In this document: in pieces, positions 56,239 through 64,000 of the stretch
Position numbering within the stretch: the first letter of the stretch is position 1
Layout of the letters: each line of letters opens with the position of its first letter
Assembly: GCA_910579285.1 (NCBI GenBank)
Contig: CAJTTT010000009.1
Span: 37,076 to 101,075 of the forward strand
Source of the DNA: an uncultured Lachnospiraceae bacterium
GTDB taxonomy: Bacteria > Bacillota > Clostridia > Lachnospirales > Lachnospiraceae
Reading direction: 5' to 3'
DNA length: 64,000 nucleotides
The notes under the pieces: generated by a model
What the model was told of the DNA's origin: nothing
Databases searched by the model: none
What the model saw: the letters and a program-made list of their open reading frames with translations, nothing else
Program-made: the position numbers and the translations under genes

Positions 56239-56934
56239 ATGGCTAATATTCTGGTATGCGATGATGACAGGGAAATTGTGGATGCAATTGAGATTTATCT
56301 TCTGCAGGAGGGCTATACGATTTTTAAGGCTTACGACGGGCAGGAGGCAATCCGCGTGTTGAAGGAACAGCAGATCCATCTGCTTCTTCTGGACATTATG
56401 ATGCCGAAGCTGGACGGCATACACGCGACCCTGAAGATCAGGGAATATTCCAGTGTTCCGATTATTTTCCTGTCGGCGAAGTCGGAGGACACGGATAAGA
56501 TTCTGGGACTGAATATCGGGGCTGACGACTATATCACGAAGCCGTTCAATCCACTGGAACTGGTGGCGAGGGTGAAATCCAATCTCCGCAGATATACGAT
56601 GCTGGGGAACCTGAACACGGAAAACAACGCGCTTTTCCAGGTGGGAGGCCTGTGTATCAACGACGATACCAAGGAAGTGACAGTGGATGGGGACAGTGTG
56701 AAGCTGACGCCCATCGAGTACAATATTCTTCTGCTCCTTGTGAAGAACTGCGGCCGTGTTTTCTCCATTGATCAGATCTATGAGAGCATCTGGAATGAGG
56801 AAGCCATCGGCGCGGACAATACGGTGGCGGTTCATATCAGGCATATCAGGGAGAAGATCGAGATTAATCCCAAGGAGCCGAGATACCTCAAAGTGGTGTG
56901 GGGCGTCGGCTACAAGGTGGAGAAAGATGCGTAG
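56239..56934 (+). CDS. OmpR/VanR-type response regulator
   Basis: A 231-residue response regulator: receiver with acidic residues D8-D10, phospho-acceptor D52 in LLLLDIMMPKLDG, K in YITKPF, and a C-terminal winged helix (LTPIEYNILLLLV, VHIRHIREKIE, VVWGVGYK). It is the partner of the large kinase starting 30 bp downstream. Target genes are unknown; autoregulation is likely. Confidence 0.93.
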   Translation: MANILVCDDDREIVDAIEIYLLQEGYTIFKAYDGQEAIRVLKEQQIHLLLLDIMMPKLDGIHATLKIREYSSVPIIFLSAKSEDTDKILGLNIGADDYITKPFNPLELVARVKSNLRRYTMLGNLNTENNALFQVGGLCINDDTKEVTVDGDSVKLTPIEYNILLLLVKNCGRVFSIDQIYESIWNEEAIGADNTVAVHIRHIREKIEINPKEPRYLKVVWGVGYKVEKDA

Positions 56935-56964
56935 GGCTGATTTCATGGAAGAAAGGACAGGCGG

Positions 56965-59787
56965 ATGGAAAATACAGGGCTAGGGGAAAACCTGGAAAGG
57001 TTAGAGACGGCGAAAGAGGCAGTGAAGGAAGAACAGCAGCAGGAGAAGACGCCGGCTGCAAGAAAAACGAGGAAGAAAAGAGCAGGTAAGAACAGGGGCG
57101 GGTTAAAGGCGCTGCTTTTGGTTTTGCAGCATGCATCGCTGGCGATCATGGTGTTTGCCGTGATTGTGGTGACAGTGTGTACCACTGTGAGAATTGAGGG
57201 GGTACACGCGAAGGGAAGCTACAGCTATATCAGAAAGGCAGATCCGGGGATGCCGTTTGAAGATTCGGAAGCGTTCAACTATATTTTTGGCTATGCGGTG
57301 GCGGATGTGATCCGTTATGGTGTGGTGAGCAGCCAGATGGAGACGAAGGGAGCCTTCGATGGCGATAAGCTGGTGGATGTGACGGCTTATAATTACCGAA
57401 GCAGCGGATTGCCGGAGGCGTATGTGACGGTCAATTACAGGCTGGAAGATCTGCTCAAATGGCAGACATACGGTTTTGTATACAACAAGGTGGAGATGAC
57501 CGGGGCGGAAGCGAAAGCGTTTCTGGCGGATACCACACAGGTGACCACGATTGATCCGAAGAGCGGCTTTCAGAATACCACTGACGCCAGTTATTTAAAG
57601 TCTGACGTAAAAGATTATACGGTTGTAAACGACGTGATGGCGGAGGAAGGAACTGGCGAGGTGGTCGTAGAGTTTGCGGTGACGGATGAGGATTCCGGTT
57701 TTGTGGCAGGATATCAGCCGGCAGACGCGCTGGGGGATCACATGGCGGCAGATATGCCGGAAGTGTTACAGGAGGAGAGCCCGGCAGTGACGGTAACCGA
57801 TACGGATGGGGAAAGATATGAATATCCCGTTCTCGTCAACCGCTATAAGACGGCTGACGGTAAAAATCTGGAGGAGTATGTGTCCGACTGGGAACAGTAT
57901 TATGAACTGTGTCAAAATGTACAGAAGGCGGCTGAGAGCCTTACATACAACTTTAATGAGTATCTGGAGTACAGAGATTATTATGATGTGAAAAATTCCA
58001 ATGTGCGGTTTCTGATTGAGAAGACGGTGGGAGGAAAGACGCAGTATTACAGCAATCTGCCTGAGAACAGCTCCTATAGAAAGCAGATTTTGCAGATGAT
58101 GGATGACGAGGCGGATATCACTGCAGAGAAATTTATTTACTACAGTCTTGCGGATATGGCATATATGACAAACACTACGATTGAAGCGGAGACGGTAAGG
58201 CAGATGCTGCTTGGCTATGATTATGCATACCCGGAGTCCGTCAGAATCTGGATTGACGTGGACGGCTCCTACCCGGCGCAGGATGCGTTTACACAGGGAG
58301 CCAGATATCTGCCGAATCTCTGGCTCTGGGTGACAGCCGCTTTTCTGGCGGGAATATTGTATCTGATTCTCTTTTTCTGCCAGGTGGTGATGACGGGAAG
58401 GGTATATGACGAGAACGGGGAGACGCGCATCAGACTGACCGCTTTTGATAAGATCCCGACGGAGGGTAGTATTCTCATAGCATGGGGAACCATTTTAATG
58501 GCAATGTGGATGGCTGTTGTGCTGGCGGCGCTTGCGGATATCGATCCGACGGATATTGATTTTTATCGGGAAGCAGTACATCAGGACTGGTTTAAAGCGG
58601 TTGTCATTATAGGCATTTTTGCGGCGGACGCGCTGTTTACCTTTTTCTTCTACAGCCTGGTCAGAAGGATTAAAACACACACGCTCTGGAAAAATTCCTG
58701 GCTGTATCGTCTGATGCAGCGGCTGATGAAATTTGCGTGGAAGGTGTACGACAACGGCGGTATTGTTCTGCGCACATGGGTGCCTTACTCTGTTTTCCTG
58801 GCAGGGAATCTGCTGGTGCTTGTGTTGGCTGTGGAGACAGGAAATCTGCTTCTGGTGTTGTTTGCAGGTGTGATAGACTTGATCGTGGGCATTCTGCTCT
58901 ACAAGGATGTGAAAGAGCGGCAGGACATTGTGGAGGGCATAGAGACCATCACCGGGGGACAGGTGGATCATCAGATCGATACGGAGAATCTGCACGGGGA
59001 TAACAGGACACTGGCCCATTCCGTAAACAGTATCGGAAAAGGCATTAAGGAGGCCGTGGAGATCAGCATGAAGGATGAACGCATGAAGGCGGACCTGATC
59101 ACCAATGTGTCCCACGACATCAAGACGCCTCTCACCTCCATCATAAACTATGTGGATCTGATTAAGAGAGAGCAGGTCGATAACGAAAAGGTGCAGAACT
59201 ACATCCGTGTACTGGATGAGAAATCCCAGCGGTTAAAACAGCTTACGGATGATCTGGTGGAGGCAAGCAAGATTACGTCGGGGAATATCAGCCTGCATTT
59301 TGAGCGGATCAATCTGACGGAGCTGATGAACCAGACCATTGGGGAATTTTCGGAAAAATTTGACACGAAAAATCTGACTACTGTGATGAACGTGAATACC
59401 AGGGAGGCGGTGATCGAGGCGGACAGCCGCAGAATCTGGCGGGTGATGGAGAATCTGTTCAACAATGTCTATAAGTACGCCATGCCGGGCACGCGCGTGT
59501 ATGTAACTTTGGAGAAGGCAGCGCACAGCGCGGAGGATGTGGACAGGATTCAGGTGACGATCAAGAATATTTCGGAGAATCCATTATTATGTAAACCAGA
59601 AGAACTGACAGAGCGGTTTATCAGAGGGGATGAGTCCAGAACCACGGAGGGCAGCGGACTCGGGCTTTCCATAGCCCAAAATCTGACGCTGGCCCAGAAG
59701 GGAAGCTTTGAGATCGAACTGGATGGGGATCTGTTCAAGGTGCATCTGACATTTCCTGTGGCAAAACAGGGGAAAGAAGAGACTTAA
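56965..59787 (+). CDS. Large multi-pass sensor histidine kinase
   Basis: A 940-residue kinase. Residues 1-45 are charged and cytoplasmic, followed by a membrane helix (about 48-72), a large extracytoplasmic domain (about 75-450), then a cluster of about five helices (roughly 453-475, 510-530, 548-572, 615-635, 640-660) and a HAMP-like linker. HisKA has H717 in VSHDIKTPLTSI. The HATPase domain has the N box RVMENLFNNVYKYA and GSGLGLSIAQ. The HAMP-HisKA-HATPase order is usual, but the paired large outer domain and multi-helix module are unusual and may sense envelope stress. No sensor family was recognised in the outer domain. Confidence 0.9.
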   Translation: MENTGLGENLERLETAKEAVKEEQQQEKTPAARKTRKKRAGKNRGGLKALLLVLQHASLAIMVFAVIVVTVCTTVRIEGVHAKGSYSYIRKADPGMPFEDSEAFNYIFGYAVADVIRYGVVSSQMETKGAFDGDKLVDVTAYNYRSSGLPEAYVTVNYRLEDLLKWQTYGFVYNKVEMTGAEAKAFLADTTQVTTIDPKSGFQNTTDASYLKSDVKDYTVVNDVMAEEGTGEVVVEFAVTDEDSGFVAGYQPADALGDHMAADMPEVLQEESPAVTVTDTDGERYEYPVLVNRYKTADGKNLEEYVSDWEQYYELCQNVQKAAESLTYNFNEYLEYRDYYDVKNSNVRFLIEKTVGGKTQYYSNLPENSSYRKQILQMMDDEADITAEKFIYYSLADMAYMTNTTIEAETVRQMLLGYDYAYPESVRIWIDVDGSYPAQDAFTQGARYLPNLWLWVTAAFLAGILYLILFFCQVVMTGRVYDENGETRIRLTAFDKIPTEGSILIAWGTILMAMWMAVVLAALADIDPTDIDFYREAVHQDWFKAVVIIGIFAADALFTFFFYSLVRRIKTHTLWKNSWLYRLMQRLMKFAWKVYDNGGIVLRTWVPYSVFLAGNLLVLVLAVETGNLLLVLFAGVIDLIVGILLYKDVKERQDIVEGIETITGGQVDHQIDTENLHGDNRTLAHSVNSIGKGIKEAVEISMKDERMKADLITNVSHDIKTPLTSIINYVDLIKREQVDNEKVQNYIRVLDEKSQRLKQLTDDLVEASKITSGNISLHFERINLTELMNQTIGEFSEKFDTKNLTTVMNVNTREAVIEADSRRIWRVMENLFNNVYKYAMPGTRVYVTLEKAAHSAEDVDRIQVTIKNISENPLLCKPEELTERFIRGDESRTTEGSGLGLSIAQNLTLAQKGSFEIELDGDLFKVHLTFPVAKQGKEET

Positions 59788-59810
59788 GTTCGTGTAGAGA
59801 CTGCAATTAG

Positions 59811-59850
59811 AAAACTGCCGTCCTGTTGTGTACAGGAACGGCAGTTTTTT
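59811..59850. terminator. Bidirectional terminator between the kinase and prs
   Basis: AAAACTGCCGTCCTGT (59811-59826) pairs with ACAGGAACGGCAGTTTT (59832-59848) with one bulge, flanked by A and T runs. It serves both convergent genes and abuts the prs stop. Confidence 0.9.
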
Positions 59851-61044
59851 CTAGATATCCAGTCCGCTTACCTCGCGGTTATTGTATTTCGCCAGAATCT
59901 GGTGAATCTTGTCCGTGGGTGTGTAGATATTCGCCATAGAGGCGTCATGGTTCATAAAATCGATGATGGAAGCGATGAACTTGCTCATGTCCGCCTCTAT
60001 GTAGTAGGGTTTTTCTTTCAGCTCGGGAGGCTGATAACAAAGGTTCGTGGTCACAATCCGATCGAAGTGGCAGTTTTCGTATGCATCGTCAAAAGCGGAG
60101 AGACCGTCCGTGAACAGTCCAAACGTGCAGCAGATGAAAACGCGTTTGGCGTTCCTCCTTTTTAACTGTCTTGCAGTGTCGATCATGCTGCCGCCAGAGG
60201 AGATCATGTCATCGATAATGATGACATCCTTGCCATCCACATTATCACCGAGAAATTCATGTGCCACAATGGGGTTTTTTCCGTTAACAATGGTGGAGTA
60301 ATCCCTGCGCTTATAAAACATGCCAGTGTCTACGCCGAGAACGTTTGCCAGGTAGACAGCCCTGTCCAGCGCGCCCTCGTCCGGGCTGATGACAATGGTG
60401 TGATCTTTGTCAATAATCAGATTCTTTTCCATGCGAAGCAACGCCCGGATAAACTGGTAGGGGGGCATAAAATTGTCGAACCCCTTGATCGGTACAGAAT
60501 TCTGCACCCGGGGATCGTGGGCGTCAAAGGTGATGAAATTGGACACGCCCATATCCATCAGCTCTTTGATGGCATAAGCACAGTCGAGGGATTCCCGGCC
60601 GTTTCTCTTGTGCTGGCGCCCTTCATAGAGGAAAGGCATGATCACATTGATGCGGTGTGCCTTGCCGTTTATAGCAGCAATAATCCGCTTTAAGTCCTGA
60701 TAGTGGTCATCGGGAGACATGTGGTTTGTAAAACCGCTCATGCTGTAGGTGATGCTGTGATTGCAGACGTCAGTCAGCAGGAAGATATCCTTGCCTCTCA
60801 CAGAATCATGTAATATAGCCTTGCCTTCGCCAGTTCCAAAACGGGGACAGTCCACCTCCATCAGATAGTTGTTTTCCATATAACCGTGAAAAGCCGGATC
60901 GTTTTTGACATTGTTCTGCAGATCACGGCGGTATTCCACCAGATGACTGTTTACTTTTTCCGCCAGAGGAAGAGCCGCTTTCGGTGCGAGAAGCTTTATG
61001 GCGGCTACAGGCATAGAATGTTCGAGCTGTTCTGTATTAGGCAT
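59851..61044 (-). CDS. prs: Ribose-phosphate pyrophosphokinase (long form)
   Basis: A 397-residue PRPP synthase, about 80 residues longer than the classical 315-residue enzyme. The PRPP-binding loop VIIIDDMISSGGSM and the catalytic flexible-loop region PFLYEGRQHKRNGRESL are present, but the usual YARQDRK is replaced. It makes PRPP from ribose-5-phosphate and ATP for nucleotide, histidine and tryptophan synthesis. The N-terminal extension (MPNTEQLEHSMPVAAIK) and altered loop are seen in other Lachnospiraceae-type enzymes and may change allosteric control. Single gene, own promoter, minus strand. Confidence 0.92.
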   Translation of the reverse strand: MPNTEQLEHSMPVAAIKLLAPKAALPLAEKVNSHLVEYRRDLQNNVKNDPAFHGYMENNYLMEVDCPRFGTGEGKAILHDSVRGKDIFLLTDVCNHSITYSMSGFTNHMSPDDHYQDLKRIIAAINGKAHRINVIMPFLYEGRQHKRNGRESLDCAYAIKELMDMGVSNFITFDAHDPRVQNSVPIKGFDNFMPPYQFIRALLRMEKNLIIDKDHTIVISPDEGALDRAVYLANVLGVDTGMFYKRRDYSTIVNGKNPIVAHEFLGDNVDGKDVIIIDDMISSGGSMIDTARQLKRRNAKRVFICCTFGLFTDGLSAFDDAYENCHFDRIVTTNLCYQPPELKEKPYYIEADMSKFIASIIDFMNHDASMANIYTPTDKIHQILAKYNNREVSGLDI

Positions 61045-61104
61045 TTTTACTCCAATTTATAATTTGTGTATTTTAGCATAGTCAGCTGTGCTGCTTACAA
61101 AAAT

Positions 61105-61133
61105 TTTATAACATTATGGCAGGGACATGTCAA
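61105..61133 (-). promoter_or_regulatory. Promoter of prs
   Basis: On the minus strand TTGACA (61128-61133), 17-bp spacer, TATAAA (61105-61110), 61 bases before the start codon. Confidence 0.75.
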
Positions 61134-61175
61134 GAAGATTTGCCTTCCGTTTGCTAATTTTAGAGCGGGTTTGGC

Positions 61176-61204
61176 TTTACAAGCAGGCCAAGATGATGTA
61201 AAAT
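61176..61204 (+). promoter_or_regulatory. Promoter of der-plsY-gpsA
   Basis: TTTACA (61176-61181), 17-bp spacer, TAAAAT (61199-61204). The 5' leader of about 88 bases has no recognised riboswitch. Confidence 0.7.
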
Positions 61205-61298
61205 CAAGCGGTATATGACGTTTTGACAAAGTGGGAAGCAAGGGATGCGTGAATAGGCGCGGCGCTTTGGCTTCTGCGGCAGATATGGAGAAGATAGC

Positions 61299-62636
61299 AT
61301 GAGCAAAAAAAAATCCAAGCCGATTGTGGCTGTGGTGGGAAGGCCGAATGTGGGGAAATCCACCCTGTTTAACGCGCTGGCAGGTGAAAATATAGCGATT
61401 GTGAAAGATTCGCCGGGAATTACCAGAGACCGCATTTATGCGGATGTCTCGTGGCTTGACAGGAATTTTACGCTGATAGATACGGGCGGTATCGAGCCGG
61501 AAAGCAAGGATATTATTCTGTCCCAGATGCGGGAACAGGCACAGATCGCCATTGACACGGCGGATGTGATTATTTTTCTGGTAGACGTGAAGCAGGGCCT
61601 GCAGGATGCCGATTCCAAGGTGGCCGATATGCTGAGACGTTCCCATAAGCCCGTGATACTTGCGGTCAACAAGGTGGATGACTTTAAAAAATACATGGCG
61701 GACATTTATGAGTTTTATAATCTGGGGATCGGGGAACCTTATCCCATATCCTCCACGAACCGCCTTGGATTTGGAGAGCTTCTGGACGAAGTGATTGCCC
61801 ATTTCGGACAGGAGACAGCGGAAGAGGAGGAGGATAACCGCATTAAGGTGGCCATTATTGGAAAACCGAATGTGGGGAAATCTTCCGTTATTAATCGTCT
61901 GATCGGGGAAAACCGTCTGATTGTTTCAGACATTGCGGGAACGACCAGGGACGCAGTGGACACGGAGATCACCCATGACGGGAAGGAATACGTCTTCATC
62001 GACACGGCGGGACTTCGGAGAAAAAATAAAATCAAGGAAGAATTGGAACGCTATATGATTATCCGCACGGTGACGGCGGTGGAGCGGGCGGACATTGCTG
62101 TACTCTTGATAGACGCTGTGGAAGGCGTGACGGAGCAGGATGCAAAGATCGCCGGGATTGCCCATGACAGGGGAAAAGCGGTAATTATCGCAGTCAATAA
62201 GTGGGACGCCGTAGAGAAGGATAACCAGACGGTAAAGGAATACACGCAGAAAATAAGACAGGTGCTGTCTTTTATGCCTTATGCGGAGATCATGTTTATC
62301 TCGGCGGTGAGCGGCCAGCGGCTGATGAAGCTGTATGACGTGATTGACGCGGTGAATGAGAACCATTCCATGCGTGTGGCGACAGGTGTGTTAAACGAGA
62401 TTGTGACGGAGGCGGTGGCGTTACAGCAGCCCCCTGCCGACAAGGGAAAGCGGCTGCGTATCTACTATACGACCCAGGTTGCGGTGAAGCCGCCCACCTT
62501 TGTGATTTTTGTGAACGATAAGGAACTGATGCATTTTTCCTATTTGCGGTATCTGGAAAACCAGATACGGGACACCTTCGGTTTTGTGGGAACGCCCTTG
62601 AAATTTTTTGTCAGGGAGAGAAAGGATAACAGATAA
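61299..62636 (+). CDS. der: Ribosome assembly GTPase Der (EngA)
   Basis: A 445-residue double-GTPase. Domain 1: GRPNVGKST, DTGGIEPE, NKVD. Domain 2: GKPNVGKSS, DTAGLRRKNKI, NKWD. A C-terminal KH-like domain (about 355-445) ends the protein. Der is required for late 50S assembly. plsY starts 2 bp after its stop, a conserved clostridial order der-plsY-gpsA. Confidence 0.98.
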   Translation: MSKKKSKPIVAVVGRPNVGKSTLFNALAGENIAIVKDSPGITRDRIYADVSWLDRNFTLIDTGGIEPESKDIILSQMREQAQIAIDTADVIIFLVDVKQGLQDADSKVADMLRRSHKPVILAVNKVDDFKKYMADIYEFYNLGIGEPYPISSTNRLGFGELLDEVIAHFGQETAEEEEDNRIKVAIIGKPNVGKSSVINRLIGENRLIVSDIAGTTRDAVDTEITHDGKEYVFIDTAGLRRKNKIKEELERYMIIRTVTAVERADIAVLLIDAVEGVTEQDAKIAGIAHDRGKAVIIAVNKWDAVEKDNQTVKEYTQKIRQVLSFMPYAEIMFISAVSGQRLMKLYDVIDAVNENHSMRVATGVLNEIVTEAVALQQPPADKGKRLRIYYTTQVAVKPPTFVIFVNDKELMHFSYLRYLENQIRDTFGFVGTPLKFFVRERKDNR

Positions 62637-62638
62637 AA

Positions 62639-63322
62639 GTGGAACGGATCTATTGCTTACTGATCGGTTATGCGTTTGGACTTTTTCAGACGGCTTATAT
62701 TTACGGGAGACTGCATGGCATTGACATCAGAAATTACGGGAGCGGCAATGCAGGCACGACGAATACGCTCCGTGTATTTGGGACGAAGGCCGGTCTTCTT
62801 GTGCTTCTGGGAGATATTATGAAGTGCATTCTCGCGGTTGTGATTACAGGCGTTGTTTTTGGAAACAGCCACCCGGACATGATTTATCTGCTGAAAATGT
62901 ATACGGCGGCAGGCGCCATTATCGGGCATAATTTTCCTTTTTATCTGAAGTTTAAAGGGGGAAAGGGTATTGCGGCTACCGCGGGTCTGATTCTCTCTTT
63001 TCACCCGTACCTTATTCCGATGGGAATTATCTTATTTTTTGGCGCATTCTTTATCACCCACTATGTGTCGCTTGGCTCGCTCCTTGTGTACGCCGGATTT
63101 CTGATCGAGCTGGTGATTCTGGGGCAGATGGGGATATTTGGCATGCCACAGGCATTTTTAATTGAAATGTATCTTATAGCAGGGTTTCTGACAGTCATGG
63201 CTTACTGGAAGCACCGGGAGAATATCAAACGGCTTGTAAGCGGAACGGAGCGTAAAACCTATCTGACGCACAAAAGCACAGGGGCGGAGGAGACTACAGA
63301 GGGCAAATCCGCACAGAGCTGA
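62639..63322 (+). CDS. plsY: Glycerol-3-phosphate acyltransferase PlsY
   Basis: A 227-residue membrane protein with five to six helices and the three PlsY motifs: NYGSGNAGTTNTLR, HNFPFYLKFKGGKGIA and a later loop. It uses acyl-phosphate from PlsX (27881) to acylate glycerol-3-phosphate. The start is GTG. A charged tail of about 30 residues is longer than usual. It lies 2 bp after der; gpsA, supplying glycerol-3-phosphate, follows after 36 bp, so the three consecutive genes include two steps of one pathway. Confidence 0.96.
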   Translation: MERIYCLLIGYAFGLFQTAYIYGRLHGIDIRNYGSGNAGTTNTLRVFGTKAGLLVLLGDIMKCILAVVITGVVFGNSHPDMIYLLKMYTAAGAIIGHNFPFYLKFKGGKGIAATAGLILSFHPYLIPMGIILFFGAFFITHYVSLGSLLVYAGFLIELVILGQMGIFGMPQAFLIEMYLIAGFLTVMAYWKHRENIKRLVSGTERKTYLTHKSTGAEETTEGKSAQS

Positions 63323-63358
63323 GTCGGCGCGGTGTAAAAGGAAGGCAGGGAGGATCAT

Positions 63359-64000
63359 ATGGCAGAGATTGGTATTATAGGCGCAGGAAGCTGGGGAACA
63401 GCATTGGCAGTTCTTCTTCACAAAAACGGACATAAAGTCACAGTCTGGTCGATCATGGAATCGGAGATTGAGATGCTTACGAGGGAGCGGGAGCACAAAG
63501 ATAAGCTGCCGGGTGTCAGTCTGCCGGAGGATATGATATTTACCACGGATCTGGAGGCGGCTGTTCAGGGGAAGGATGTGCTTGTGCTGGCAGTTCCCTC
63601 GCCTTATACCAGAAGTACGTCCCATTCCATGCAGCCCTATGTGCGTGAGGGACAGATCATCGTCAATGTGGCGAAGGGAATAGAGGAGAAGACCCTTTTG
63701 ACCCTGTCGCAGATCATAGAGGAGGAGATCCCGCAGGCGGAGGCTGCAGTGCTTTCCGGGCCGTCCCACGCGGAGGAAGTGGGCAGGGGCATCCCCACAA
63801 CCATTGTCGTAGGAGCGAAAAAGAAGGCAACGGCCGAGTATCTCCAGAATGTATTTATGAACGAGGTGTTCCGTGTCTACATCAGCCCCGATGTGCTTGG
63901 CATCGAGCTGGGAGCGGCGCTTAAGAATGTGGTGGCGCTGGCGGCAGGAATTGCCGACGGTCTCGGCTGCGGAGACAATACGAATGCGGCGTTAATTACC
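63359..64000 (+). CDS. gpsA: Glycerol-3-phosphate dehydrogenase [NAD(P)+], 5' part
   Basis: The first 214 codons of gpsA, cut by the window end. The Rossmann motif GIIGAGSWGTALA (about residues 4-16) and the active-site segments NVAKGIE, LSGPSHAEEV and ELGAALKNVVALAAGIADGLG are present. The enzyme reduces DHAP to sn-glycerol-3-phosphate for PlsY. The reading frame is open to the edge; GGGAGG lies before the ATG. Note that a G1P-type dehydrogenase is also encoded at 5723. Confidence 0.96.
   Translation, partial: MAEIGIIGAGSWGTALAVLLHKNGHKVTVWSIMESEIEMLTREREHKDKLPGVSLPEDMIFTTDLEAAVQGKDVLVLAVPSPYTRSTSHSMQPYVREGQIIVNVAKGIEEKTLLTLSQIIEEEIPQAEAAVLSGPSHAEEVGRGIPTTIVVGAKKKATAEYLQNVFMNEVFRVYISPDVLGIELGAALKNVVALAAGIADGLGCGDNTNAALIT

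Noticed and set aside
61045..61298. Unannotated small gene between prs and der
   Set aside because: The 254 bp hold two divergent promoters and a leader; short frames lack ribosome-binding sites and overlap the promoter elements.

Overview
This 64-kb window is a bacterial chromosome segment of about 50% G+C. Gene content and order point to the Clostridia, most likely family Lachnospiraceae: rpmF-plsX-acpP-rnc-smc-ftsY, ylxM-ffh-rpsP-khpA-rimM-trmD-rplS-lepB-ylqF-lepB-rnhB-ylqG-ylqH-yraN-pgeF, der-plsY-gpsA, pta-ackA, feoAB, a long-form PRPP synthase and a minimal two-gene SufC/SufB system. The genus cannot be fixed from the sequence. No rRNA, tRNA, CRISPR array, insertion sequence or phage gene was found, and no gene-free stretch exceeds 300 bases.

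Layout. 1-3.8 kb: the tail of an upstream gene, then feoA-feoB and a Sel1-repeat protein behind a promoter with a DtxR-like operator. 3.8-7.2 kb: a GH13 alpha-glucan hydrolase with a LacI-type operator, a glycerol-1-phosphate-dehydrogenase-like enzyme and an HPr-like protein without the phosphorylatable histidine. 7.3-15.8 kb: sbcD-sbcC, then a tight cluster of SufC-like ATPase, SufB-like scaffold, cardiolipin synthase and a PlsC-type acyltransferase. 15.8-19.7 kb: tmcAL divergent from pta-ackA. 19.8-26.9 kb: accessory genes, namely a flavodoxin/SCP2/membrane fusion with a LytTR regulator and a DUF3021 protein, a GH10 xylanase lipoprotein, a tandem hemerythrin and a Cache chemoreceptor.

27.0-34.5 kb: yceD-rpmF, plsX-acpP, rnc-smc-ftsY. 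34.5-45.3 kb: an accessory block (ilvA, yitT family, GH25 lysozyme, DUF1905-C39 peptidase, soluble PocR-chemoreceptor protein, BceRSAB-type module, AT-rich DUF4180/TetR pair) lying where ftsY and ylxM-ffh adjoin in Bacillus. 45.3-56.1 kb: the SRP/ribosome-maturation/signal-peptidase operon. It ends with a FliK-like/FlhB-C-terminal-like pair, yraN and pgeF. 56.2-64 kb: a two-component system with a very large sensor kinase, prs on the minus strand, then der-plsY-gpsA, the last cut by the window edge.

Together the genes describe an anaerobic, acetate-forming, glycan-degrading, probably chemotactic gut-type clostridium. The less ordinary parts are the domain fusions, the minimal Suf cluster coupled to lipid genes, the FliK/FlhB-like pair, and a recurring class of intergenic hairpins with three-base loops and no T-tract. 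All assignments come from reading motifs and gene order; no database search was run.
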